NCBI RefSeq assembly: GCF_000719555.1
Contig: NZ_JOGX01000023.1
Span: forward strand, 17,266 to 81,265
Direction: 5' to 3'
Source: Streptomyces sp. NRRL F-5727
Lineage (GTDB): Bacteria; Actinomycetota; Actinomycetes; Streptomycetales; Streptomycetaceae
DNA: 64,000 bases
Position 1 is the first letter of the stretch. Each line of letters starts with the position of its first letter. The position numbers were made by a program, and so were the translations under genes. A model generated the notes under the pieces. That model had not been told where the DNA came from, did not search any database, and saw nothing but the letters and a program-made list of their open reading frames with translations. Shown one piece after another: positions 1 to 8,593 of the stretch.

Positions 1-1
1 C

Positions 2-1264
2 TCCGATCCCGTCGGCGCGATCGGGAACTGGATGGTGCAGAGCGCCGGTGACCTCGCCGCCGCGGCGGCCGACCTGGCTGCCAAGGCCATCGACCGCACC
101 ACCGCCATCGACCTCGGCGCGAGCTGGTTCCGCGACAACTACGAGACGATCTTGCCCATCGGCCTCATCGTGCTGGTCGCCACCTTCTGCGCCCAGCTCG
201 TCAGAGCCGCCGTCAAGCGAGACGGCCAAGCCCTCGTCCAGGCCCTCACCGGAACAGCGAGCGGCATTCTCTTCGCATTCTGTGCGATCACCTTCACCAC
301 CGTGGCCATCGAAGTCGTCGACGCGCTGTCCGCCGGACTGTTCGCGGCGGCCGGCACGGACATCGCCTCCGCCGTGCGCCGGATCGTGAAGGTCTCGGCC
401 ATCGGTGCCGTCGCCGGACTGGGCTGGCTCGTCGCGGTCATCGCCGCGCTCGCCTCAGCCGCAGGAGCGTTCCTGTTCTGGTGCGTGATGATGGTCCGGA
501 AGGTCGGCATCCTGATCCTCGTCACCTTGGCCGTGTTCGCGGGAGCGGGCGGCGGCTGGGAGGTCGCCCGCCGGTGGCGCCGCGGCTGGATCGAAGCCAC
601 CGCCACCCTCGTCGTCTCCAAGCTCCTGATGACGATCGTCTTCGTCCTCGGCATCTCCGCGCTCGGCGAAGCCGACAGCAAGGACGGCCTCGCCGCCCTG
701 GCGGACGTCGCGGCAGGCATGGTGATCATGCTGCTCGTGCTGCTGTGCCCGTACATGGTCTTCAAGTTCGTCCACTGGGCGTCCGAGGGCACCGACGGCG
801 AGTCCATCCACCGCGCCGGTGGCGCGGGAGCTTCGGTGGCCCGCCAGCACGCCGAGAACGCCGGCCGTAAGGCGGCAGCGGCAGCGGCGACCGCCGGCAC
901 GGGCGGCGCCGCCGCCGGAGCCGGCGCGGCAGGAAGTGCCCAGGCTGGCGGTGGCGGGTTCCCCGGCGACATCGCCGCCAACCCCGCGACCAGCACCGGC
1001 ATGCAGAGCGAAGGCTCCAAGGGCGACTCGGAGAGCCGTCTGCAGGACCTGCTCCAGCAGACGATCTCGCCGCAGTCCCAGGGCGGCGGAACGCCCGACG
1101 GCCAGGAGGGCACCCCTCCGAGCTGGAGCGGTAACTGGGCCGGCAGCGAAGCGACTTCCGCGGGACAGCAGAGCGGTGAGCTCGGCAGCAGTTCGGCCGC
1201 GATGGCGCCCGCTCACGGAGCCGCGAGCAGCGACTCCGCACCCGCCGGCCCGCCGGGCCCGTAG
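2..1264 (+). CDS. TrbL/VirB6-like conjugation membrane protein (5' partial)
   Basis: Polytopic membrane protein expected to form part of the inner-membrane channel of a type IV secretion-like conjugation apparatus. About six hydrophobic segments are visible, roughly at residues 38-58, 70-95, 118-150, 152-175, 195-215 and 232-252 counted from the ATG at 32. A Gly/Ala/Ser-rich low-complexity tail of about 150 residues follows, probably cytoplasmic. The frame is open to the left edge, and the residues before ATG 32 (SDPVGAIGNW) match what I recall inside longer homologues, so the true start lies outside the window. It precedes the SCO6880-type gene, the usual order in Streptomyces elements. The TrbL/VirB6 assignment rests on topology and context, not a catalytic motif. 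Confidence 0.8.
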   Translation, partial: SDPVGAIGNWMVQSAGDLAAAAADLAAKAIDRTTAIDLGASWFRDNYETILPIGLIVLVATFCAQLVRAAVKRDGQALVQALTGTASGILFAFCAITFTTVAIEVVDALSAGLFAAAGTDIASAVRRIVKVSAIGAVAGLGWLVAVIAALASAAGAFLFWCVMMVRKVGILILVTLAVFAGAGGGWEVARRWRRGWIEATATLVVSKLLMTIVFVLGISALGEADSKDGLAALADVAAGMVIMLLVLLCPYMVFKFVHWASEGTDGESIHRAGGAGASVARQHAENAGRKAAAAAATAGTGGAAAGAGAAGSAQAGGGGFPGDIAANPATSTGMQSEGSKGDSESRLQDLLQQTISPQSQGGGTPDGQEGTPPSWSGNWAGSEATSAGQQSGELGSSSAAMAPAHGAASSDSAPAGPPGP

Positions 1265-1286
1265 CCGCCCCTCCCGTACACCCGCC

Positions 1287-1323
1287 GCCGGGGGCAGGGG
1301 CCCCTCCCCGCCCTGCCCCCGGC
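1287..1323 (+). terminator. Strong GC hairpin between trbL-like and SCO6880-like genes
   Basis: A perfect 13-bp inverted repeat (1287-1299 pairing with 1311-1323) encloses an 11-nt loop, in the 80-bp gap after the TrbL-like stop codon. There is no T-tract, which is common for actinobacterial terminators. It could terminate, attenuate or stabilise the upstream message, since the next gene starts only 22 nt later. Confidence 0.6.
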
Positions 1324-1344
1324 TCCTCCCTCCCGGAAGCGATC

Positions 1345-2796
1345 GTGTCCTCCGTTTTCACCGTCAAATTCCCTACCCGGTCGCGCCGCGGCATCCTCCT
1401 CGGCCTGACCCTCCCCCAGCTCGTCCTGGTCTCCTCGACCCTCGCCGTGCTGCTGGCCACCGTGGTGACCGCGGGCCTGCTCGGCGCCGTCGTCCTGGCT
1501 CCGCTGTGGCTCACCACCGCCGTCCTGGTCGGCGTACGGCGCGACGGCCGCTCCCTGATCGACTGGGCGCCGCTCGCCGGACGCTTCGCCCATCGACGCC
1601 GCACCGGCCAGACCCTGTGGCGCGTCCGCCCCGTCTCCCGGCCCCGAGTGGAGGGGCTGCTGCACCTGCCCGGCACCGCCGCATCCCTGCGCGTCGCCAC
1701 CGCCGGCTCCGGGGCCGCCGCCGTCCACGACCCCCACAACCAGACCCTGACCGCCGTCGCCCGCGTCAGCTCCCGGGCCTTCGCGCTGCTCGACCCGGCC
1801 ACCCAGACCGCCAACGTATCCGCGTGGGGCCGGGCCCTTGCCGGCATCGCCCGCACCGGACGCATCTCGACCGTGCAGGTCCTGGAGCGGACCGTGCCGA
1901 ACTCCGGCGACAGCCTCACCCGGCACTGGACCGAGCACGGCAACCCCCATGCCCCGATCGCCGGCCAGATCTACACCGAACTCCTCGCTTCGGCCGGACC
2001 TGCCGCCGCCCCGCACGAGGCGTACCTCGCCATCGCCCTGGACCTGAAGGCCGCCAAACGCCTGATCAGCCAGGCCGGCGGCGGCCTCGCCGGCGCCTTC
2101 ACCGTCATGGAACAGACCACCTCCTCGGTCGCCCAGGCCGCCCGCAACGCGGGCCTGACCGTCTCCGGATGGCTGGGGCCCCAGGAGATCGCCGCCGTGC
2201 TGCGCACCGCGTACGACCCGGCGTCCACCGCGCACCTGCAGCGGTGGTCCGAGACCGGCCAGGCCGAGGCCGACCCTGCCGCCGCCGGACCCGTCGCCCA
2301 GGTCGAGGAGGCCGACCGGCTGGTCACCGACAGCGCCCGACACGCCACCTTCTGGATCGAGAACTGGCCACGCACCGAGACGAGCCCGGGCTTCCTGCAC
2401 AGCCTGATGTTCAGCGCCGGCGTCCGCCGCGCCTTCTCCCTCATCTACGCGCCCCAGGGCATCGACTCCGCTCTGCGGGACGTCCAGCGCCGCAAGGCCG
2501 CGATCATCGCGGACGCCTCCGAGCGCCAGCGTCGCGGCCAGGTCGACTCCGAAGCCGACAGCGTCGAGTACGCCGACGTGAAGACCCGCGAGAAGCAGCT
2601 CATCTCCGGTCACGCCGACGTCGCCCTCACCGGACTGCTCACCGTCTCCGCCGACACCGACCAGGACCTCGACGCCGCCTGCACCCAGATCGAGACGGCC
2701 GCCGCCGACGCCCAGGTCGACCTGCGGCGCCTGATCTACCAGCAGGCCGACGCCTTCATCACCGCGGCCCTCCCGCTCGCCCGCAGCACCCTGTAG
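1345..2796 (+). CDS. SCO6880-family conjugation protein
   Basis: A 483-residue protein of the family named after S. coelicolor SCO6880. It has an N-terminal hydrophobic hairpin (about residues 22-63, two membrane segments) and a long soluble part without a nucleotide-binding loop. The last 60 residues (beta-rich TGLLTVSADTDQDLDAAC, then a segment ending LPLA) resemble the end of the N-terminal domain of VirB4 ATPases. The VirB4-like motor encoded two genes downstream lacks exactly that domain, so the two may act as a split VirB4 (inference). The start is GTG 1345, with GGA about 8 nt upstream. It lies between the TrbL-like gene and a small helical-protein gene. Confidence 0.8.
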   Translation: MSSVFTVKFPTRSRRGILLGLTLPQLVLVSSTLAVLLATVVTAGLLGAVVLAPLWLTTAVLVGVRRDGRSLIDWAPLAGRFAHRRRTGQTLWRVRPVSRPRVEGLLHLPGTAASLRVATAGSGAAAVHDPHNQTLTAVARVSSRAFALLDPATQTANVSAWGRALAGIARTGRISTVQVLERTVPNSGDSLTRHWTEHGNPHAPIAGQIYTELLASAGPAAAPHEAYLAIALDLKAAKRLISQAGGGLAGAFTVMEQTTSSVAQAARNAGLTVSGWLGPQEIAAVLRTAYDPASTAHLQRWSETGQAEADPAAAGPVAQVEEADRLVTDSARHATFWIENWPRTETSPGFLHSLMFSAGVRRAFSLIYAPQGIDSALRDVQRRKAAIIADASERQRRGQVDSEADSVEYADVKTREKQLISGHADVALTGLLTVSADTDQDLDAACTQIETAAADAQVDLRRLIYQQADAFITAALPLARSTL

Positions 2797-2841
2797 CCCG
2801 CCCTGCCGCCCGACGGCGTCCTCCTTCCCCGCGAGAAGCCC

Positions 2842-3276
2842 ATGTCCCCTGATGACCGCCGCGACGCCTTCGACGGTGACGCGTACCCCTACCTGCGGGC
2901 CGCCACCGCCGGGCTGCGCCACCACACCCGCGCCCAGAGCGCGACCGGCCAGGCCCAGCCCAGCGACCGGCCCCAACTTGACGCGCTCCACGCCCACCTC
3001 ACCGCCCTGCACCGCCTCATCGACCAGGCCGCCGAGCAGACCCGCCCCGAGCGCCCGGCAGCCGGACGTCACCTGGCCACGGCCCACGCCCGCGTGTGGC
3101 AGGCCGCCGACTCCGTCCACGCGGCCTTCCACCTGGTCCCCGCAGCCACGGAGGACGAGAAGTGCCAGCCCAACCGGCTTCCCGAGGGACCGCCCTTCCT
3201 CACCATCTGCCAGCGGCACCTCGCCGCCGTCCACGCGATCCGGCGCAAGACCACCGCCGCCGACCTCGCGTCCTGA
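2842..3276 (+). CDS. Small helical protein of the conjugation cluster (possibly DUF6238)
   Basis: A 144-residue soluble protein, mainly alpha-helical, with regularly spaced His and Leu (LDALHAHLTALHRLIDQAAEQ). There is no membrane segment or catalytic motif. ATG 2842 follows a GAGAAG Shine-Dalgarno. It sits between the SCO6880-type gene and the VirB4-type ATPase gene, so it may be a structural or accessory part of the transfer machine. From memory it resembles Streptomyces DUF6238 proteins; I could not check this. Function unknown. Confidence 0.65.
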   Translation: MSPDDRRDAFDGDAYPYLRAATAGLRHHTRAQSATGQAQPSDRPQLDALHAHLTALHRLIDQAAEQTRPERPAAGRHLATAHARVWQAADSVHAAFHLVPAATEDEKCQPNRLPEGPPFLTICQRHLAAVHAIRRKTTAADLAS

Positions 3277-3298
3277 ACCGTCCTACTGGAAGCGTCCC

Positions 3299-4789
3299 TT
3301 GTCCCACCGCCGCGCCAGCGCCACTCCCCTGTTCACCCCGCATGGCATCGACCGCGCCCAGCGCCGGGCTCTGCGCAAGCAGACCGCCCGCGCAGAAGCC
3401 CGGGCCCGCACCGCCGCCGGCACCGGACCCGACCAGCAGTTCGGGGAAGCAGCCTTCCCCTCGCCGTTCTACCCACCCACCGGACGTCCCGGTCCCGCCT
3501 CCGCCCGCGGCAACCGCCTCAAGCTCCCCGCCCACCGCATGACCACCGCCGTCGCCAGCGCCGCCTACCCCTTCCTCGCCGAAGGCGGCCTGGGCGCCGA
3601 CGGCATCTACATCGGCAAGGACCTCCACGCCGAAGGCAGCTTCACCTTCGACCCGTTCTCCCTGTACGGGCGCGTCGAGGGCTTCACCAACCCCAACGTG
3701 CTGCTCGCCGGGGTGATCGGTCAGGGCAAGTCCGCCCTGGCCAAGAGCCTGGCCCTGCGCAGCATCGCCTTCGGCTATCGCGTCTACGTCCCGTGCGACC
3801 CCAAGGGTGAATGGTCGGACGTCGCCCGGGCCTTGGGCGGCGAGTCCATCGCGCTCGGCCCGGGCCTGCCCGGCCGCCTCAACCCCCTCGACGCCGCGCC
3901 CCGGCCCTCAACCATCCCGGAGTCGGAATGGGCGGGAGAGGTCCGCACTCGCCGTCTGCTCCTGCTTGCTTCCCTGGCCCGCACCGTCCTGGGCCGCGAT
4001 CTGCTGCCCATGGAGCACACGGCCCTCGACATCGCGCTCGACAGCGCCGTCGCCCGGGCCGCCGCCACCGGCCGCGAGCCTCTCCTCGGCGACATCGCCC
4101 ATGCCCTGGCCGACGGCCCCGGCCTCGAACTGGCCGGCGGCCTGCTCTCCGGACGCCTCGGCGACGCCGCCCGCGACCTCGCCCACGCCATGCGCCGCCT
4201 GGTCTTCGGCGACCTGGCGGGCATGTTCGACGCCCCGTCGACCACGGTCTTCGACCCCTACCGGCCGATGCTCACCGTCGACCTCTCCCGCCTCGGCGGC
4301 AGCGACGACACCGCGCTCGTCCTCGCCATGACCTGCGCCTCCGCGTGGATGGAAGCCGCCCTCACCGACCCCGGCGGCGGACGGCGCTGGGTGGTCTACG
4401 ACGAGGCGTGGCGCGTGCTGCGGCACCCTGCCCTCCTCATGCGCATGCAGGGCCAGTGGAAGCTCTCCCGCGGCCTGGGCATCGCGAACCTGATGGTGAT
4501 CCACCGCCTGTCCGACCTGCTCTCCGCCGGCGACGCCGGCAGCCAGAGCCGCGCCCTGGCCGAGGGCCTGCTCGCCGACTGCAGCACGCGCGTGATCTAC
4601 CGCCAGGAGACCGACCAGCTCGCCGCCGCCTCCAGCCTCCTCGGCCTGACCTCCGTAGAAGCCGGAGCCCTGTCCCACCTCAGCCGGGGCCGCGGCCTAT
4701 GGAAGGTCGCCGGACGCAGCTTCGTCGTCCAACATCAGCTGCACGCAGCCGAGTTGGACCTGTTCGACACCGATTCCCGTATGCATTGA
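3299..4789 (+). CDS. VirB4/TraC-type conjugation ATPase
   Basis: A 496-residue P-loop ATPase, the likely motor of the type IV secretion-like system. The Walker A motif is at residues 138-145 (GVIGQGKS) and Walker B ends at Asp368 (VVYDEAW). The stretch before Walker A (PFLAEGGLGADGIYIG, then FDPF and NPNVLLAG) is the usual lead-in to the VirB4 motor domain. The protein is much shorter than full VirB4 (about 800 residues) because it lacks the N-terminal domain. The start is taken as TTG 3299 behind GGAAG with 6 nt spacing; the open frame runs further upstream but overlaps the preceding gene and has no comparable ribosome site. Confidence 0.82.
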   Translation: MSHRRASATPLFTPHGIDRAQRRALRKQTARAEARARTAAGTGPDQQFGEAAFPSPFYPPTGRPGPASARGNRLKLPAHRMTTAVASAAYPFLAEGGLGADGIYIGKDLHAEGSFTFDPFSLYGRVEGFTNPNVLLAGVIGQGKSALAKSLALRSIAFGYRVYVPCDPKGEWSDVARALGGESIALGPGLPGRLNPLDAAPRPSTIPESEWAGEVRTRRLLLLASLARTVLGRDLLPMEHTALDIALDSAVARAAATGREPLLGDIAHALADGPGLELAGGLLSGRLGDAARDLAHAMRRLVFGDLAGMFDAPSTTVFDPYRPMLTVDLSRLGGSDDTALVLAMTCASAWMEAALTDPGGGRRWVVYDEAWRVLRHPALLMRMQGQWKLSRGLGIANLMVIHRLSDLLSAGDAGSQSRALAEGLLADCSTRVIYRQETDQLAAASSLLGLTSVEAGALSHLSRGRGLWKVAGRSFVVQHQLHAAELDLFDTDSRMH

Positions 4790-4809
4790 CCCCTCCTCCT
4801 GGAGTTCCC

Positions 4810-5337
4810 CTGCACCCCGATTACGAGCACTACGACAACATCGGTCGTAGCACCGAACAGATCATCGCCGCGCACTTCGGCATGGCGACGGAGGACGACC
4901 TCCTGCGATGGGCTCGTCGTGACGCCGAGGGGTACCTCGCCGAGCGTTCTCTGCCGACTGGCTCGCCTGCCCCTCTCGACACCGCCGCGTATCGCGCCGC
5001 ACTCAACGAGGCCCGGACAATCGCCGAGGTCAGTGCGGTGACCAGACACCTGATAGAAGTCTGCAGGCCCGTGCTGGAGTCGATGGGCCAGGTCCTGTCG
5101 GACATCGCCGACTGGAACGGCCGGTATGGGAAGTCGGAAGCCGACTCCCCGTCCCGGAAGGTGATGGAGGCGGCCAACCGCCTCGTGTCCACGCTCTGGG
5201 ACGCCGAGGCAGCCGACCTCGCCGCGCTCCGGGCGACGTACGACCCCGCTCCTACACGACCGGGGCCGAAGCCCGCGCCGGGCCTCCCTCCTGCCCCGCC
5301 CGAGGCGCCGTCCTCCGGCCCTAAGCCCAGCCGCTAA
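4810..5337 (+). CDS. Hypothetical helical protein with CTG start
   Basis: A 175-residue protein of unknown function, helical over residues 1-140, with a Pro-rich tail. The proposed start is CTG 4810, 5 nt after GGAG (4801-4804). No ATG, GTG or TTG lies between this ribosome site and the end of the ATPase gene 20 nt upstream. The first internal ATG (near 4882) would remove conserved-looking helical sequence. It is co-directional with the conjugation genes. I recognise no domain. Confidence 0.6.
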   Translation: MHPDYEHYDNIGRSTEQIIAAHFGMATEDDLLRWARRDAEGYLAERSLPTGSPAPLDTAAYRAALNEARTIAEVSAVTRHLIEVCRPVLESMGQVLSDIADWNGRYGKSEADSPSRKVMEAANRLVSTLWDAEAADLAALRATYDPAPTRPGPKPAPGLPPAPPEAPSSGPKPSR

Positions 5338-5356
5338 CCCCTTCCGGAGGCTGAAC

Positions 5357-5944
5357 TTGTCGACCCGTTCCTTCATCGCTCGCCCCACCGACCCCTCGAC
5401 CGGAAGCCGGTACGCCGGCCGTTACTGCCACTTCGACGGCTACCCCGAGAACCAGCTCCCCCTGCTGCTCGGTGCTCTGCAGTACCGCTTCGCCGGAGAC
5501 CTCGAAGCCCTTCGCCGCCACCTCATCGACGCCCCGCACGATTGGTCGGGGCTCGGCATGGACCTGCTGGAAGGCGCCCCCGAGCACGTGCTGAACCAGA
5601 TCGATCCGCACGCGGAGCGCTTCCCCAGCCGCCCCCTCGACGACATCGTCACCCTCTCGGGCGAGCCGGCCGAGCCCATCACCATCACGCAGGCCAACGC
5701 CGGCGGCCTCGAATGGGGCTACGTCCTGCACGACCACGGCATCGAGGTCATCGCCCTGACCTGGGACGACCGCGGAGGCCCGATCGTGAGCTGGGACACG
5801 TCCCCGCTCGCACGCTTCCAGGGCACCCCGTCGCTGTGGGGCCGCGACCAGCCCGTACCCGTCCGGCCAGCCCGCCCCGCGTTGAAGGCCGTCCCGCCGG
5901 TCAGTCCCCTGCCGGCCCCGGCCAAGACCCGCGTCACCCGCTGA
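5357..5944 (+). CDS. Hypothetical protein, conjugation cluster
   Basis: A 195-residue soluble protein starting at TTG 5357 behind GGAGG. The N-terminal part (SFIARP, GRYCHFDGYPENQLPLLL) has many aromatic residues and looks like a compact globular domain. A Trp-rich beta segment follows (GLEWGYVLHDHGIEVIALTW), then a Pro-rich tail. There is no catalytic signature. It lies 19 nt after the preceding gene. Function unknown. Confidence 0.65.
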   Translation: MSTRSFIARPTDPSTGSRYAGRYCHFDGYPENQLPLLLGALQYRFAGDLEALRRHLIDAPHDWSGLGMDLLEGAPEHVLNQIDPHAERFPSRPLDDIVTLSGEPAEPITITQANAGGLEWGYVLHDHGIEVIALTWDDRGGPIVSWDTSPLARFQGTPSLWGRDQPVPVRPARPALKAVPPVSPLPAPAKTRVTR

Positions 5945-5966
5945 CCCCGACTCCAGGAGCCCATCC

Positions 5967-6713
5967 CTGTCCACCCCGCAGATCACCGTCGTCATCGCCA
6001 CCCAGCTCCGCCCCGACCGCCTGCCCTACCTGGAGGAGATGCACGCGAGCCTCACCCGGCAGACCGTTCCGTGGGAGGCTGTGCTCGTCCTCGACGGCGC
6101 TCCGCCCGAAAACGTGCCTGCCTCGATCGCCGCCGACCCGCGAGTACGGGTTCTCGCCCTGCCCCGTCCGGTCGGCGCCGCCTGCGCCCGCAACCTCGGC
6201 CTGAACCTCGTGAACACCGAGTTCGTGAACTGGGCCGACGACGATGACGTCTTCCCCGACTGGAGCCTGGGCGTACGGCTGGCTGCAGTCACCGACCGTC
6301 TCGGGTGGGTCGCCGGGTACAGCGCGGACTGGCTGCCGGACGGCACCACCCGCGTGTGGGAGTGCCCCACGCCGCCCGGTTTCCACGCCGCCGGCGACGT
6401 GGTCACGTACTGGCCGCTCCCGCAGGACACCATCCCGATCGGGCCCACGACGATCCTGGCCCGCACCCGCCTCGTACGCGCGGCCGGCGGCATGGGCGGC
6501 CTCGTCCAGGGCGAGGACTACATGACCGCCGTCGGCGTCACCAACCTGGCCCCCGGCGTCCTGCTGCCCCTGCCCGTCTACAAGTACCGCAAGCACGAGG
6601 GGCAGATGACACAGGGCGAGCAGTACGACGACCTGGAGCTCGCCGCTCGACAGCACGCCCACGCCTACGGCCACGCCCTGCGCAACGCCTTCGTCGCCGC
6701 CCGGGCAGCGTGA
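5967..6713 (+). CDS. Glycosyltransferase family 2 (GT-A fold), CTG start
   Basis: Predicted to transfer a sugar from a nucleotide-sugar donor; the acceptor is unknown. The N-terminus begins directly with the GT-A first strand (ITVVIATQLRPDRLPYL), followed by a DG turn (VLVLDGAPP), the helix GAACARNLGLN and an acidic metal-binding motif WADDDDV (the DXD region). There are no membrane segments, so it should be cytosolic. The start is CTG 5967 with AGGAG 7 nt upstream; starting at ATG 6039 would delete the first beta strand of the fold. In an element it could modify a surface or plasmid-encoded product. Its 3' end overlaps the next gene by 4 nt. Confidence 0.75.
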   Translation: MSTPQITVVIATQLRPDRLPYLEEMHASLTRQTVPWEAVLVLDGAPPENVPASIAADPRVRVLALPRPVGAACARNLGLNLVNTEFVNWADDDDVFPDWSLGVRLAAVTDRLGWVAGYSADWLPDGTTRVWECPTPPGFHAAGDVVTYWPLPQDTIPIGPTTILARTRLVRAAGGMGGLVQGEDYMTAVGVTNLAPGVLLPLPVYKYRKHEGQMTQGEQYDDLELAARQHAHAYGHALRNAFVAARAA

Positions 6714-7780
6714 ACATGGCTGGCACCGCACTGCCGCAGGCACGGCCGGACGCCGAGATCATCCTCTGCGTCAGCGCCAAGGAGGGCCTGGTTGCCATCC
6801 CCGTGGGCGAGAAGTACTCCCACGGGCACACCGCCCTCCGCTCGACGAGCGCCTTCGAGAAACAGAAGGCGGGCTTCCACGTCCTGCGCGACCTCAGCAC
6901 GATGCGCGACGTGATGCCCGCGCTGGCCCAGGCCGCCAAGCTCCATCGGGTCGCACTGACCACCAGCTCCAACCCGTATCTGGGGGACTACGCCCAGAAG
7001 CTGGCGCGATGCCTGCCCGGCGACTGGACAGCGACAGTCGAGGTCTACGCCCACCCTGTGTGGCAGGAGGACTGGCTCCCTCTGCTGTGGGACAGCGGTC
7101 AGCTCACCGAGGCAATGGAGCGCTGCCGCGTCCCGTACGGCGCTGTCCTCACCAGCTCGACCGGCGCGGAACTGCTCCTGATCGAACAGCCCGGCGCCGC
7201 AGGTCGCTACCTGCTCGGCGCGTGCGCGAGCAGCACCTTCGACGACAACTACGACAATCCGTTCGCTCCGCCGGCCATCGGGTTGCCCAAATACCCGAAG
7301 CTCGCCGCCGCCCAGGTGACGACCAGCTTTCTTCCCCGTTATGAGCACGCGGTGCACAAGCGCCTGTTGGCGGAGGTCGAGAGCGGGCACGGACGTCTGG
7401 AAGTCCTGCGGCGCTCTGCCGGTGACGGCCACGCCGAGAGCTCGACGGTCGTGCTCCGCCGGCTTCGCCCCCGCGCGGCGCACCTCCTCGACCGAGTCTG
7501 GTGGGCCACCACCCCGGACCGGGCGGATGCCGAGGCGCTGGACCGGCTGGACGCTCTGCTCCGGCCGGGGCGAGGCGAGCGGCCCTCTGTATTCAGGGCG
7601 CCGGCCCCGCTGCCCTCTGCGTCGGCCGACGACGTGCGCCGATGGCTCGCCGACGCCCCCGTACTCCTGAAGCACGCCCGGGCCACCCTGCCACCCCCGT
7701 CCGCGGCCGACTCCCGCAGGGCACTCGCCTCGACTCCCCGAGCCCTCGCAGCCCCGACCGCCTCAGGTCGCGGCCGGTGA
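6710..7780 (+). CDS. Paralogue family A, member 1 (LPxYExA protein)
   Basis: A 356-residue protein of unknown function. GTG 6710 overlaps the glycosyltransferase stop (GTGA); ATG 6716 is an alternative. It shares a layout with the proteins at 8594 and 13543: an N-terminal strand (IILCVSAKEGLVAIP), a helix bearing an HVL/DL motif, a WTATVEVY strand, a paired beta section, then LPRYEHA near residue 208. The C-terminal 100 residues are helical with Pro-rich ends. No catalytic residues, membrane segments or signal peptide are visible. Confidence 0.6.
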   Translation: MNMAGTALPQARPDAEIILCVSAKEGLVAIPVGEKYSHGHTALRSTSAFEKQKAGFHVLRDLSTMRDVMPALAQAAKLHRVALTTSSNPYLGDYAQKLARCLPGDWTATVEVYAHPVWQEDWLPLLWDSGQLTEAMERCRVPYGAVLTSSTGAELLLIEQPGAAGRYLLGACASSTFDDNYDNPFAPPAIGLPKYPKLAAAQVTTSFLPRYEHAVHKRLLAEVESGHGRLEVLRRSAGDGHAESSTVVLRRLRPRAAHLLDRVWWATTPDRADAEALDRLDALLRPGRGERPSVFRAPAPLPSASADDVRRWLADAPVLLKHARATLPPPSAADSRRALASTPRALAAPTASGRGR

Positions 7781-7819
7781 GCCCGCTCTCCTTCCTCCCC
7801 TCCCACTCCGAGGACGTAC

Positions 7820-8248
7820 ATGCCCCATATCCCCCATTTCCACTTCGGCCTCGACCCCGACCTCGGTGTCGTAGCCCGACCGACAACAGAGGTCACGCCG
7901 CATCTGGCCAACTGGTACCTGGTGCGTGAGCAGTTCGAGCTCGTTCCCGGCACCGCGGATCTGTACCGGCTCACCTGGCAGAACCACGATCCTTGGCGAC
8001 GAGGCCGGCAAGCCGTGCACGATCTCCGCCAAGCCGGATTTGCCGTCCAGGCCGACTACAGCCTCGATCCCGCCCAGTCCGCCCCGCCCGCTCAGGCACG
8101 AGGCAACGGGCTGACCGAGCGCCGAGCCCGCATCGCAGCGGCGGCAGCCAGCCGCTCCCCTCAGCGCCCCCTCACGACCGCGCCCTCGACAACGGCGCCC
8201 ATCCCCGCCGCCGGACCGGTTCGCGCTGCTGTCTCGCGGGGGCGGTGA
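7820..8248 (+). CDS. Repeated ~75-residue domain protein, copy 1
   Basis: A 142-residue protein. ATG 7820 follows GAGGA at 5 nt. Residues 8-80 form a compact alpha/beta unit (strand, helix, strand LYRLTW, helix ending LRQAGFAV, strand) that recurs at 8252, 12870, 13543 (C-terminal half) and 31457 (N-terminal part). The tail is Pro/Ala/Ser-rich and basic, as in many proteins of this block. Function unknown. Confidence 0.6.
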   Translation: MPHIPHFHFGLDPDLGVVARPTTEVTPHLANWYLVREQFELVPGTADLYRLTWQNHDPWRRGRQAVHDLRQAGFAVQADYSLDPAQSAPPAQARGNGLTERRARIAAAAASRSPQRPLTTAPSTTAPIPAAGPVRAAVSRGR

Positions 8249-8251
8249 CCC

Positions 8252-8569
8252 GTGGACGACGCCTCAATTCGCATCGTCCGTGAGCGCGGCGGCGAAGTGG
8301 AAGTCACCGGCCCTGTCGAGCCGCTCGCCATGGAACTGCTCCTGAGGGCCGGCTTTCTGGCCCAGCCGACACTGAGAGGCCCCTGGATCCGCCTCCCGTT
8401 CGACATGGGCGAGACCTGGGAGAACGACCGCGCCCAGTGGGCCGCCGACATGCTCCGCACCGCGCGGTACCCCGTCCTCCTCGACTCCAGCCTCAGCTCC
8501 GCTCCTCCCCACGCCCCGCCCCATCGCCGCGCTCCCGCCCTGCGCGCGGCTCCGTCGCGACGCCGCTGA
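8252..8569 (+). CDS. Repeated ~75-residue domain protein, copy 2
   Basis: A 105-residue protein consisting of essentially one copy of the repeated domain: a first strand IRIVRERGGEVEVTG, a helix MELLLRAGFL, a strand WIRLPF, then a helix ADMLRTARYPVLL. An Arg/Pro-rich tail follows. GTG 8252 lies 3 nt after the previous stop. It is the minimal form of this domain in the window. Function unknown. Confidence 0.55.
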   Translation: MDDASIRIVRERGGEVEVTGPVEPLAMELLLRAGFLAQPTLRGPWIRLPFDMGETWENDRAQWAADMLRTARYPVLLDSSLSSAPPHAPPHRRAPALRAAPSRRR

Positions 8570-8593
8570 CGCGCCGCCTTCCGGAGAACACTC

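Noticed and set aside
819..2852. Long open frame overlapping the TrbL-like and SCO6880-type genes in another frame (+)
   Set aside because: Pro/Arg-rich shadow of the true genes; no domain and no ribosome site. Such frames are expected at this GC content.
1213..3234. Long open frame on the - strand opposite the conjugation genes
   Set aside because: Gly/Val-rich antisense shadow of three well-supported + strand genes.
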